64,000 bases of DNA from AC-56 sp963798705 (GTDB lineage: Bacteria; Actinomycetota; Thermoleophilia; Solirubrobacterales; 70-9): the NCBI GenBank assembly GCA_963798705.1, contig CAWCTW010000005.1, positions 1,178,001 through 1,242,000 of the forward strand, in the 5' to 3' direction. Each line of letters starts with the position of its first letter. Positions within the stretch are counted from its first letter, which is position 1. Shown one piece after another: positions 15,775-23,501 of this stretch. The translations under genes and the position numbers were made by a program. The notes beneath the pieces are model-generated. The model was not told where the DNA came from, ran no database searches, and was given only the letters and a program-made list of their open reading frames with translations.

Positions 15775-17304
15775 CTAGCGGCCGGGGACGAACTCAGGGA
15801 CGTCGATGGAGAGGTCGCGTGGGCGCGACTCGAAGCTCTTCGCGGTACCTGCCCGGCGGTCCGCCGGCTTGCGCACCGCGGCCGTGGTGGTCCCGGCGGC
15901 GCGACGCTCGGTCCCACCCGAGCCGTCGGCCCGGCGTCCGCGCCCGTCGAAGCGGGTGGCGATGACCGTGACCCACACTTGGTCGGTCAGCGTGTCGTCG
16001 AGGTTCGCGCCGAAGATGATGTTGGCGTCGGGATGGGCCGCCTCCTGGACCACCTGGGCGGCCTCGGAGACCTCCAGCAGCCCGAGATCGGGGCCGCCCG
16101 TGATCGACAGGAGGATCGAGCGGGCACCGTCGACGGACGTCTCCAGGAGAGGCGACGACACGGCGCGCTCCGCCGCGGCAACCGCGCGGGTCTCCCCAGT
16201 GCCCATGCCGATCCCGAGCAGCGCCTGCCCCGCGTCGCGCATCGTGGTGCGGACGTCGGCGAAGTCCAGGTTGATCAGGCCGGGAAGCGTGATCAGCTCT
16301 GAGATGCCCTGCACGCCCTGGCGCAGGACGTCATCGGCGACCTGGAAGGCCTCGACCATCGTGGTCTCGCGGGCGAGCACGGTCAGGAGTCTCTCGTTCG
16401 GGACGACGATCAGGGTGTCGACCTCGGCGCTCAACGCCTCGATCCCCTCATCGGCCTGGGTGCCCCGGCGGGTTCCCTCGAACCGGAAGGGCTTGGTGAC
16501 GATCCCGACGGTGAGCGCTCCGACGTCGCGCGCGAGCCGGGCGATCACCGGAGCGGCACCGGTGCCGGTGCCACCGCCGACGCCGGCGGTCACGAACACC
16601 ATGTCCGAGCCCTTCAGAAGGCGCTTGATCTTGTCCTGCTCCTGGAAGGCGGCCTGGTAGCCGAGCTCGGGATTGGACCCCGTCCCGAGGCCGCGGGCGA
16701 CGCCGCTGCCCAGGTGCACGGTCACGTCGGCCGTGGACTGCTGGAGCGACTGAAGATCGGTGTTGATCGCCATGAACTCGACGCCGGGGATCTGCGCCTC
16801 GATCATGCGGTTGATCGCGTTCACGCCGGCACCGCCCACGCCGACCACCCGGATCACGGGCATGTGGGGGCGCGGCGGGCCGTGGTGGTCGGCAAGCCCG
16901 GCCTCCTCCCGGCCGTAGGCGGGTCCCTCGACGTCGTGCTCCTCGGCGAAGATCCTGGTGAGGCGCTCCTTCGGCTCCGGGATGTCGCGCAGATCGTCGA
17001 CCCGGTAGGCGCGGACGCGCTCCGGGCCGGGCAGAGCGGGCTCGGGCGCGGCGGGTTCAAGCGTGGGCTCCCGCTCGGGCTCCTCGCGCACCCGAGGGGG
17101 CTCGGGCGGTGGTGGTGACACAGACGCCTCATCCTCGCGGTCGAAGGCGGTGGTCGCATCGCCGCTCGGCGGGTCGACGTCCTCGACTCGCTCGGGGACG
17201 GGCTCCTGCCTCGTGGGTTGCTCCTCCTCTTCCTCGCGAGTGGTCGAGCGGAAGAGATCGGCGAGCGGGCCCTCGCGCATGCTGGCCCGCTTACGACGCG
17301 CCAT
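15775..17304 (-). CDS. ftsZ: FtsZ with a 147-residue N-terminal extension
   Basis: This 509-residue protein contains a complete FtsZ. The core starts at about residue 148 (MPVIRVVGVGGAGVNAINRM), the tubulin signature GGGTGTGAAPV is intact, and the T7 synergy loop is NLDFADVRTTM. It ends in LSIDVPEFVPGR, a typical C-terminal conserved peptide. Residues 1-147 are an added segment: basic start (MARRKRASMREG), then Glu/Pro-rich and presumably disordered. The ATG at 17304 has a perfect GGAGGT eight bases upstream, so the extension is very probably translated; the internal ATG at 16863 has no ribosome site. It overlaps the ParA-like gene by 14 bases. No dcw cluster genes flank it. Confidence 0.93.
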   Translation of the reverse strand: MARRKRASMREGPLADLFRSTTREEEEEQPTRQEPVPERVEDVDPPSGDATTAFDREDEASVSPPPPEPPRVREEPEREPTLEPAAPEPALPGPERVRAYRVDDLRDIPEPKERLTRIFAEEHDVEGPAYGREEAGLADHHGPPRPHMPVIRVVGVGGAGVNAINRMIEAQIPGVEFMAINTDLQSLQQSTADVTVHLGSGVARGLGTGSNPELGYQAAFQEQDKIKRLLKGSDMVFVTAGVGGGTGTGAAPVIARLARDVGALTVGIVTKPFRFEGTRRGTQADEGIEALSAEVDTLIVVPNERLLTVLARETTMVEAFQVADDVLRQGVQGISELITLPGLINLDFADVRTTMRDAGQALLGIGMGTGETRAVAAAERAVSSPLLETSVDGARSILLSITGGPDLGLLEVSEAAQVVQEAAHPDANIIFGANLDDTLTDQVWVTVIATRFDGRGRRADGSGGTERRAAGTTTAAVRKPADRRAGTAKSFESRPRDLSIDVPEFVPGR

Positions 17305-18544
17305 TCGTCAGGACCTCCTTGGCCAGGTCTCGGTAGTACTGGGCGGCGTTCCCCTGAGGATCGTACTTGAGCACGCTGGAGCCCCGGACGGGGGCCTCCG
17401 CGAACTTGATCGCCTTGCGGATCCGCGACTTGAAGACCAACTCGCCGAAGTTCTCCTCGAGGATCTCGACGGCCTCCTTGGCGTGGATCGTCCGGGCGTC
17501 GAGCATCGTCGGGAGGATTCCCTCGATGTGCACCCGGGGATTCAGGTTGTCGCGGATCATCTCGAGCGTGTTCTGGAGCTGGACCAGCCCCCTCATCGAC
17601 AGATATTCGCATTGGACGGGGACGATCACTTTGTCCGACGCCGTCAGCGCGTTCACCGTCAGCAGGCCCAGGCTCGGCGGCGTGTCGATGCAGACGAAGT
17701 CGTAGTCGTCGATGACCGCCGACAGGGCCTTCTCGAGCGAGCGCTCGCGGCCGATCTGCATGCTCATCGCGATCTCCGCCCCGGCGAGGTCGATCGAGGC
17801 GACGGCGACGTCGATCTCGCGACCCTGGATGACCTCCCGGATCGGGATGTGGTCGACGAGCACGTCGTACATCGACCGCTCCACCTTGTCCGGGTCGATC
17901 CCCTGGCTCATGGTCAGGTTTCCCTGCGGGTCGAGATCCACGGCGAGCACGTCGTGACCCGATTCCGCGAACGCCACGGCCAGGTTGAGAGTCGTGGTCG
18001 TCTTGGCGACCCCGCCCTTTTGGTTTGCGAACGAGATGATCTTCGCGCGCCGCTCCGACTCGTTGCCGATGTGCGCTCCCGGCGGCCTTCCCATCCCCGG
18101 CCTGCGCACGGGCGCGAGGGCCTGCTGAGCGCTCAGCCGGTCGTCGTCGCCGTCCCGCGGCGGGTCGGGGTTGACGGGCGGCGGTGCCTTGACCTCCGCT
18201 GCCGCTTGCTCGGGGACGGGCTCGGACGTGGGAGCCTCCTCGACCGGGCTCGTGGCCTGGTCCGGACCGGTGTCGATGTCCTCGGGCTTCACGTTCGCGT
18301 CCTCGCCGGGCCGTGCCTGCTCCTCGGCGGGCGGTTCGTCGGACTCGTGGCCGGACGCCACCGCCGCCTCAAGCTCCTCGACCTCCGAGGCCTCCTCCTC
18401 GGGAGGTTCGGTGACCGGCTCGGCCCGACGCTCCTCCTCGGTCGGTTGGGCGACCGGTTCGCGCTTTGGCGAGTGGCCGTTGCTCGACCACTCGTCCCCG
18501 CTCAGGGGAACATCTGACTTGTTTCCGCGGCTGAAGAGACCCAT
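17291..18544 (-). CDS. ParA/Soj-family ATPase with long acidic N-terminal extension
   Basis: This 417-residue protein has about 165 N-terminal residues rich in Glu, Pro and Ala (starting MGLFSRGNKSDVPLS) and a canonical ParA/Soj ATPase domain. The deviant Walker A KGGVAKTT is at 176-183, Walker A' is VDLDPQGN, Walker B is VCIDTPPSLG, and the C terminus is VRGSSVLKYDP. ParA proteins dimerise with ATP, bind nucleoid DNA and position cargo. No parB follows; the next gene, overlapping by 14 bases, is the extended FtsZ. The two similar extensions suggest a shared partner or assembly. An AATAAT hexamer eight bases before the ATG is a possible -10. Confidence 0.93.
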   Translation of the reverse strand: MGLFSRGNKSDVPLSGDEWSSNGHSPKREPVAQPTEEERRAEPVTEPPEEEASEVEELEAAVASGHESDEPPAEEQARPGEDANVKPEDIDTGPDQATSPVEEAPTSEPVPEQAAAEVKAPPPVNPDPPRDGDDDRLSAQQALAPVRRPGMGRPPGAHIGNESERRAKIISFANQKGGVAKTTTTLNLAVAFAESGHDVLAVDLDPQGNLTMSQGIDPDKVERSMYDVLVDHIPIREVIQGREIDVAVASIDLAGAEIAMSMQIGRERSLEKALSAVIDDYDFVCIDTPPSLGLLTVNALTASDKVIVPVQCEYLSMRGLVQLQNTLEMIRDNLNPRVHIEGILPTMLDARTIHAKEAVEILEENFGELVFKSRIRKAIKFAEAPVRGSSVLKYDPQGNAAQYYRDLAKEVLTNGAS

Positions 18545-18722
18545 TGATCGCGATTATTCGCACGCGCTGGTGCGTTTCCTCCTCATGAGACGCAATGACC
18601 GCCCGCTGTCCACGGCCGGCAATCCGGCCGTTCGACGGGCGATGGTCGGATTCCCGCACCTACGGGCGGGTTTCCAGCCATCCCGGGGAGCGATGGTTTC
18701 GGCCCCCCCTTCAGCGTCAAAG

Positions 18723-18728
18723 TATGTT
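18723..18728 (+). promoter_or_regulatory. -10 hexamer for ArsA-like pair
   Basis: TATGTT ends six bases before the GTG at 18735, predicting a leaderless transcript. It decides in favour of that start over an upstream ATG at 18693, which has a GGGGAG ribosome-site-like stretch. It lies in the 190-base divergent region between the ParA-like gene and this pair. Confidence 0.45.
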
Positions 18729-18734
18729 CAGACC

Positions 18735-19655
18735 GTGCCCGAACTGCTCGACAAGCGCCTCGTGATCGTCACCGGCAAGGGGGGCGTCGGAAAATCGACC
18801 GTGGCGCTGGCGATGGGCCTCGCCGCCGCCGCGGAGGGCCGGCGCACGATCGTCTGCGAGGTCTCCTCCCAGGAGCACACGTCGCATGTGTTCAACCGCG
18901 CCGAGGTCGGCTTCCACGAGGTCGAGATGGCGGAGAACCTGTGGGCGATCTCGATCGACCCGGACCAGGCGATGCGCGAGTACCTGCTGCTCCAGCTCAA
19001 GGTCCGGGCGATGCGCGACCTGCTGTTCCGGTCGCGCATCTTCAACTACCTGGCCGCCGCGACGCCGGGCCTTCGCGAGCTGGTCACGATCGGAAAGATC
19101 TGGGAGGTCGCGCTTCCGGACCGCAAGGTCAAGAAGGGTCGCGAGTACGACCTCGTGATCGTGGATGCTCCGGCCACCGGGCACGGCGTCGCCTTCCTGC
19201 AGACGCCGCGCACCTTCGCGAACGTCGCGCGGGTGGGGCCGATCAAGGCCCAGGCGGAGGCGCTCGAGACGTTCCTCGTCAACCATCGCAAGACCGGCGT
19301 GGCGATCGTCGCCCTCCCGGAGGAGATGCCCGTCAACGAGAGCGCGTCCCTGGAGCGCACCCTCACCGAGGAGGTGGGCGTCGTCGTCGACCGCGTGTAC
19401 ATGAACGCCCTCTATCCGGAGCGCTTCTCAAAGCCCGAGACCGAGCGGCTGGAGGCCGTGTCTCGGAACGGCAACGGGGCTTTGCGCGCAGCCTGCCGCG
19501 CGGCGATGAGCGAAAGTCGGCGAGCCGCGGCCCAGCGCGAGCAGCTCGCCAGGCTGGCCGAGATGGTGGGCGCTCCCGTAAGGGCGCTCCCGTTCATATT
19601 CGAGCCCGAGATCGGGGTCGAGGCGATCCGCGACCTGTCCGCGGAGATCGACTGA
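18735..19655 (+). CDS. ArsA/Get3-family ATPase, first of a pair (Rv3679-like)
   Basis: This protein of about 306 residues is a SIMIBI P-loop ATPase with the ArsA/Get3-type Walker A GKGGVGKST close to the N terminus and DLVIVDAPATGHG as the switch/Walker B region. Unlike true ArsA it has a single ATPase half and no arsenic-binding cysteine cluster. Its stop overlaps the next ArsA-type gene (TGATG). Such tandem pairs are known in mycobacteria (Rv3679/Rv3680), where the two proteins form a heteromeric Get3-like complex linked to stress and glycerol tolerance. The GTG start follows a -10 hexamer by six bases. Confidence 0.88.
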   Translation: MPELLDKRLVIVTGKGGVGKSTVALAMGLAAAAEGRRTIVCEVSSQEHTSHVFNRAEVGFHEVEMAENLWAISIDPDQAMREYLLLQLKVRAMRDLLFRSRIFNYLAAATPGLRELVTIGKIWEVALPDRKVKKGREYDLVIVDAPATGHGVAFLQTPRTFANVARVGPIKAQAEALETFLVNHRKTGVAIVALPEEMPVNESASLERTLTEEVGVVVDRVYMNALYPERFSKPETERLEAVSRNGNGALRAACRAAMSESRRAAAQREQLARLAEMVGAPVRALPFIFEPEIGVEAIRDLSAEID

Positions 19656-20806
19656 TGGCCGGCGTGGGCGAGCTCCTCGACGGCAAGCGGGTCTGCATCT
19701 GCGCGGGCTCGGGTGGCGTCGGAAAGACGACCAGCTCGGCGGCGATCGCCGCCGGCATGGCCGCCGAGGGCAAGAAGGTCGCGGTGCTGACGATCGATCC
19801 GGCCAAGCGCCTCGCCGACTCGCTCGGGCTGCCCGAGCTCGGCAACGAAGAGCGCCGGGTCGATCCCAAGCTCTTCGCGGACGCGGGCATCGAGATGGGC
19901 GGCGGCGAGCTCTGGGCGATGATGCTCGACGCCAAGGCGACCTTCGACGAGCTGGTGCGCCGGCACGCGCCCGACGCGGAGACGCGGGACCGAATCCTCT
20001 CCAATCGGATCTACCAGCAGCTGTCAGCGGCGCTCGCCGGCTCCCAGGAGTACATGGCGATGGAGAAACTGTTCGAGCTCCACGCCGAGGATCGCTACGA
20101 CCTCCTCGTGCTGGACACCCCTCCCAGCCGCAACGCCCTCGACTTCCTGGAGGCCCCGCGACGGCTGATGCAGTTCATCGAGGGGCGCGCGCTGCAGGTG
20201 TTCATGCGCCCCACCGGCCTCGGGATGAAGGTTTTCGGGCGGGGCACCTCGATGATGTTCTCGGTGCTTCGCCGCCTCACCGGGGTCGAGGTGCTGGAGG
20301 ACCTGTCGGAGTTCTTCCAGGCGTTCAGCGGCATGGTCGGGGGCTTCCGCGAGCGAGCCAAACGGGTCAACGAGCTCCTGGCCAACCCCGAAACGTGCTT
20401 CCTCGTCGTGTGCGCGCCACAGGGGGAGCCGATCACCGAGGCGGTCTACTTTCACCGCAGGCTCGTGGAGGCCGAGCTTCCGTTCGGCGGCGTGATCGTC
20501 AACAAGGTCCACTACGAGAGCGAGCTTCCCCCGTATGACGACGGGCTGGAGAGCGAGCTGGCCGATGCGCTCGGGGACGCCGACCTCGCGGGGCGCGTGC
20601 TTGAGAACTTCGACGACTACCGGGCGCTGGCGGCACGCGACCAGCGCAACATCAAGCGTCTGACGGCCGAGATGCGCGCCCGCCTGGTGATCCAGGTGCC
20701 GTACCTGGACGCCGACGTGCACGACCTATCGGGCCTGATGCGGATGAACGAGTACCTGTTCGCGGCCGGCGCCAAGGAGCGCACGGCCATCGCCGCCGAG
20801 GCCTGA
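19655..20806 (+). CDS. ArsA/Get3-family ATPase, second of a pair (Rv3680-like)
   Basis: This 383-residue ArsA-family ATPase has Walker A GSGGVGKTTSSAAIA, a LTIDPAKRLADSLGL segment and LLVLDTPPSRNALDFL, all typical of the larger member of the mycobacterial Rv3679/Rv3680-type pair. The middle section (GLGMKVFGRGTSMMFSVLRRL) is hydrophobic and may form the client-binding groove. The ATG overlaps the upstream stop by one base, so the subunits are translationally coupled and probably form a hetero-oligomer. The gene ends just before a strong hairpin. The client proteins are unknown. No arsenite pump gene is nearby, arguing against arsenic resistance. Confidence 0.9.
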   Translation: MAGVGELLDGKRVCICAGSGGVGKTTSSAAIAAGMAAEGKKVAVLTIDPAKRLADSLGLPELGNEERRVDPKLFADAGIEMGGGELWAMMLDAKATFDELVRRHAPDAETRDRILSNRIYQQLSAALAGSQEYMAMEKLFELHAEDRYDLLVLDTPPSRNALDFLEAPRRLMQFIEGRALQVFMRPTGLGMKVFGRGTSMMFSVLRRLTGVEVLEDLSEFFQAFSGMVGGFRERAKRVNELLANPETCFLVVCAPQGEPITEAVYFHRRLVEAELPFGGVIVNKVHYESELPPYDDGLESELADALGDADLAGRVLENFDDYRALAARDQRNIKRLTAEMRARLVIQVPYLDADVHDLSGLMRMNEYLFAAGAKERTAIAAEA

Positions 20807-20822
20807 GCCTCCGCGGACGGCA

Positions 20823-20864
20823 GGCTTGAGCCGGCGGGCACGAAGGCCCGCCGGTACTCAAGCC
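20823..20864. terminator. Strong 17-bp hairpin between convergent genes
   Basis: GGCTTGAG plus CCGGCGGGC pair with GCCCGCCGG plus CTCAAGCC, interrupted only by a 2-base bulge (TA), around a 6-base loop (ACGAAG). The hairpin sits 17 bases after the ArsA-like stop and 49 bases before the end of the convergent orphan gene. It lacks a long T-run but is the most stable hairpin noticed in the window and probably works in both directions. Confidence 0.7.
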
Positions 20865-20912
20865 GCTCTTCCTGGGTGATCGGAGGAAAGCCGGACGCGG
20901 CCCGGCGCCCCG

Positions 20913-22805
20913 CTAGGAGGCGCGGATCTGTGCGCGGCGACGGCGGTCGTAGTTGATCTCGCGCACGTCCCACTCGGTTGTCTCGGGCCGGGGAAAGAGG
21001 TAGGCGACCCGCTCGGACGTATCCCCTCGCTTCCGCGATCGGTCCTCGAGAAGCTCGGCGACCCGGGCGCCGGTCGCGTCGGCGGCCTCGCCGATCGTCC
21101 TCGGCTCGGGCTGGCGGTCTGCGGGTTCGTTGTCGAACACGGTCTCCTCCTCGAAACGGGGGCGTGACTCGACCCTGATTCGCTCTCCAGGCTCGGGGAC
21201 CTGCATCCGCTGCGGCTCTTCCCGATCCGCGGCGTCGTGCCACTCGGCAGGCGCGTCCATCCAGAGGCTCTTCTGTCCGCTCACCCCGGGCTCTCGCTCG
21301 GGACCCGCCGGCTCGGAGGAGGCGTCCTCACTCCCCCGCGTGGGCACGGCGGTGACCTCCGGCGCGTCGGGGGACGCCTCGGCGGCAGCGGGGTCGAGCT
21401 CCGCCTCGACCTCGGCGATCGACATCTCACGGGTCTCCTCCGCGGCCACGTCGGCGCGGGCGACGTCCCACTCCTCGGCGTCGCCGCGCTGCTCGGCGCG
21501 CCCCTCGCCCACGGCGAGCCCGTCGGCGAGCAGGATCTCGTCCGCGGTCGAGCGCAGGTCGGCCCCTAGGTGCCCACAGGCGGCATCCCTCAAGATCGCA
21601 CGGGTCAGGTCCTCGACCACGGCCGCCGTCTCGGCGGGCGTGGCGGTCCCCTCCCCGCTCGACGCGGGCTCGCCGCTCCAGAGCTCGCGCTCCAGGCTGA
21701 CGGCGCGGTCGATGACCGCCTTCGTCTCGCCGCGCTGGTCGGGTTCGGCGCACAGGGCGGCAACCCGGATGGCCAGGCTCAGCTGGGCGGCCCCGCCGCC
21801 CTCGAGCACGAACCGCAGCGTCAGCAGGCAGTCGTTGAGGGCGTCGATCACGGCTGCGCGCTCGAGCCCGGCCTCGAAGCGGGAGATGGCCCGCGCGAGG
21901 GTGCCCGAGAGGCCGGGCTCGCTCTTCGCGGGCCGCCCGAACGCCGTCGAGCGATAGGCAAGGGTGCGCGAGAAGACGGCAAGCTCGGTGAGCTCCACCT
22001 CGGCAAGCCGGTAACCGCCCGCGCGCGGTCGTCCGGCGCCGGTCGCGATCCGGCGCCAGCGATGCTCCCCGGCTCGCGTCCACGCATAGGGGCCGAGGCC
22101 CACGCCGCCCGACTTGAACAGGCGCAGGCTCGTGACGAGCTGTCGGAAGGCTTCGACGGCGCGCGCACCGGCGTCGGTGCTCGGGCCGCCACCGGAGTCC
22201 GAGGCGCTGACCCGGGTCGCGGCGAGGAAGGTCGGCTCCCAGCCGGCCGTGCCGGAACCCTCGGCCGCCCTGGCCTCGGACGGCACGTCGACCGCGTCGG
22301 CGCGAACGATGGTCGCGGTGGCGAGCTCCAGCCTCGTCACGGGCATCTGGAAGCCGCGAAGCGGGACGATCACCTCGATCTCGTCGGCTGCGATCTCGCC
22401 CCCGGCCTCGAGCTCCTCGATGGCCGCACGGAGGCGCGCCTCGTCGACCGAGAAGTCCGTCGAGTCGGCCCAGAGCCGGCACAGGAAGACAACGCCGGCC
22501 AGCTCTCCCCGCTTGCGATCCTCCCCGGGGACGCCGATGCCGAAGCTCTCGAGGTAGACGGCGGCGAGATCGGCGGAATCCAGCGCGGCACACGCAGCGC
22601 CGAACGAGTCGAGCGCGCAAAGCGCCTGCGAATGATCGCGGATGAACCGCTCGGTGAGCGGCACGTACTGGGGCAGCGGCGAGCCGGCCTCCGCCTCGTG
22701 CACGTCGTAGGGCAGCTGCTCGCCCTGCGCGACGAGCTCGCGCAGGCACTCGGAGGCGTCGATTGCCATCGCCTTCAACGCCTCTCGAACCACCAGATCA
22801 CGCAT
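20913..22805 (-). CDS. Orphan 630-aa protein with helical N domain and charged tail
   Basis: I do not recognise this 630-residue protein. Residues 1 to about 400 look like a soluble helical/mixed fold with several hydrophobic repeats (RELVAQGEQLPYDVHE, VFLCRLWADSTDF, FRQLVTSLRLFKSGG). Residues 430-600 are acidic, Pro/Glu-rich and probably disordered. The last 40 residues end in a distinctive basic block (RVAYLFPRPETTEWDVREINYDRRRRA). There is no signal peptide or transmembrane helix. The layout of core, charged linker and conserved tail echoes the extended FtsZ/ParA pair across the hairpin. The ATG at 22805 lacks a ribosome site; an ATG at 22769 is an alternative. Confidence 0.7.
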   Translation of the reverse strand: MRDLVVREALKAMAIDASECLRELVAQGEQLPYDVHEAEAGSPLPQYVPLTERFIRDHSQALCALDSFGAACAALDSADLAAVYLESFGIGVPGEDRKRGELAGVVFLCRLWADSTDFSVDEARLRAAIEELEAGGEIAADEIEVIVPLRGFQMPVTRLELATATIVRADAVDVPSEARAAEGSGTAGWEPTFLAATRVSASDSGGGPSTDAGARAVEAFRQLVTSLRLFKSGGVGLGPYAWTRAGEHRWRRIATGAGRPRAGGYRLAEVELTELAVFSRTLAYRSTAFGRPAKSEPGLSGTLARAISRFEAGLERAAVIDALNDCLLTLRFVLEGGGAAQLSLAIRVAALCAEPDQRGETKAVIDRAVSLERELWSGEPASSGEGTATPAETAAVVEDLTRAILRDAACGHLGADLRSTADEILLADGLAVGEGRAEQRGDAEEWDVARADVAAEETREMSIAEVEAELDPAAAEASPDAPEVTAVPTRGSEDASSEPAGPEREPGVSGQKSLWMDAPAEWHDAADREEPQRMQVPEPGERIRVESRPRFEEETVFDNEPADRQPEPRTIGEAADATGARVAELLEDRSRKRGDTSERVAYLFPRPETTEWDVREINYDRRRRAQIRAS

Positions 22806-22843
22806 GCCCGCACGCTTCGCCCGGGCATCAAGCGCTCCTGCGA

Positions 22844-22861
22844 CTGCAACCGAGGTTGCAG
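22844..22861. promoter_or_regulatory. Perfect inverted repeat upstream of the orphan gene
   Basis: CTGCAACC-GA-GGTTGCAG is an 18-base perfect inverted repeat with 8-base arms, 39 bases before the ATG at 22805 and downstream of the hxlR-type gene on the same strand. It may be a repressor operator or a weak terminator for the regulator gene. Confidence 0.4.
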
Positions 22862-22966
22862 GCCAGACGCCTCGACGACATCGAGTGGTGCATCAGTCGC
22901 CTCAGCTCGACAAATGCATTGCTCGACGCCCGAGCGCGGACGGAGCTGCGAGAAGAGCGGCCTAGT

Positions 22967-23308
22967 TTAGGCGGCGACGGCGCTGTCGCGGCGGCGCTCG
23001 CCGCTCATGAGCCATCGCTGGCCGTAGGCGCGCATGTCCTCGATCAGCGGGACGAGTGCCCGCCCCTTCTCGGTGAGGACGTACTCGACGCGCGGGGGGA
23101 CCTCGGGATAGGTCCGGCGCTCGACGATGCCGTTGTCCTCCAGCGCCCGCAGGCGCAGCGAGAGCGTGCGGGGGCTGATGCCGTCGAGCGATCGCTCGAG
23201 CTCACAGAAGCGCTGGCTTCCGTCGGCGAGGTCCCGGATCAGGAGGAGTGTCCACTTGCCGGAGATGATCTCCGCGCAACATCCGACGGGACAGGGATTC
23301 TCGTTCAT
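22967..23308 (-). CDS. HxlR-family transcriptional regulator
   Basis: This 113-residue winged-helix protein of the HxlR family has the expected N terminus (CPVGCCAEIISGKWTLLLIRDL), recognition region (LERSLDGISPRTLSLRLRALEDNGIVER) and wing (PRVEYVLTEKGRALVPL). HxlR proteins are dimeric regulators, often of redox or aldehyde stress; the conserved N-terminal Cys residues here (C6, C10, C11) could sense thiol oxidation. A likely promoter (TATACT, 23366-23371) lies about 60 bases upstream. The downstream gene is the orphan 630-residue protein. The target is not evident. Confidence 0.9.
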   Translation of the reverse strand: MNENPCPVGCCAEIISGKWTLLLIRDLADGSQRFCELERSLDGISPRTLSLRLRALEDNGIVERRTYPEVPPRVEYVLTEKGRALVPLIEDMRAYGQRWLMSGERRRDSAVAA

Positions 23309-23365
23309 TTGCGCCTTCGTGGCAGGGAAAAAGTCGATAAGCGCGGCTCCCCCACCGCAAGGCCG

Positions 23366-23371
23366 AGTATA
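23366..23371 (-). promoter_or_regulatory. -10 element of the hxlR-type gene
   Basis: On the minus strand TATACT lies about 58 bases upstream of the ATG at 23308. The surrounding 30 bases are locally AT-richer than their neighbourhood and contain the repeated motif CACTTCACTTCG, a possible binding site for the regulator itself. Confidence 0.4.
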
Positions 23372-23474
23372 GCTAGTGCTTTACGAAGTGAAGTGAGGCT
23401 TCGGGCTCGTCCCCGTCGCCCAGGACCGCTTCGATCCCGCCCGCCCGCCGGCCCTCAGCGGCGAGCGTGAGCTT

Positions 23475-23501
23475 GCCTGAGCGGCGCAGTCCTGCTCAGG
23501 C
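23475..23501 (-). terminator. Hairpin spanning the rpoD stop codon
   Basis: GCCTGAGC and GCTCAGGC form an 8-base perfect stem around an 11-base loop. The upstream arm contains the rpoD stop codon (TGA, 23496-23498). There is no T-run. It probably ends the sigma-factor transcript. Confidence 0.4.

Noticed and set aside
15652..15775. Nine-base inverted repeat GCAGACGCC/GGCGTCTGC framing the ggt-ftsZ gap
   Set aside because: Arms of nine bases 106 apart are not very unlikely in GC-rich DNA, and one arm reaches the ftsZ stop codon; no function is suggested.
16863..17304. Possibility that FtsZ starts at ATG 16863 and the extension is untranslated
   Set aside because: A perfect GGAGGT precedes ATG 17304 at the right distance and the start overlaps parA, while 16863 has no ribosome site. 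Kept only as the stated refutation test.
18735..20806. Arsenic resistance by the ArsA-like pair
   Set aside because: There is no arsB/acr3, arsR or arsC nearby and no metal-binding cysteine cluster; the tandem single-half layout matches the Rv3679/Rv3680 type instead.
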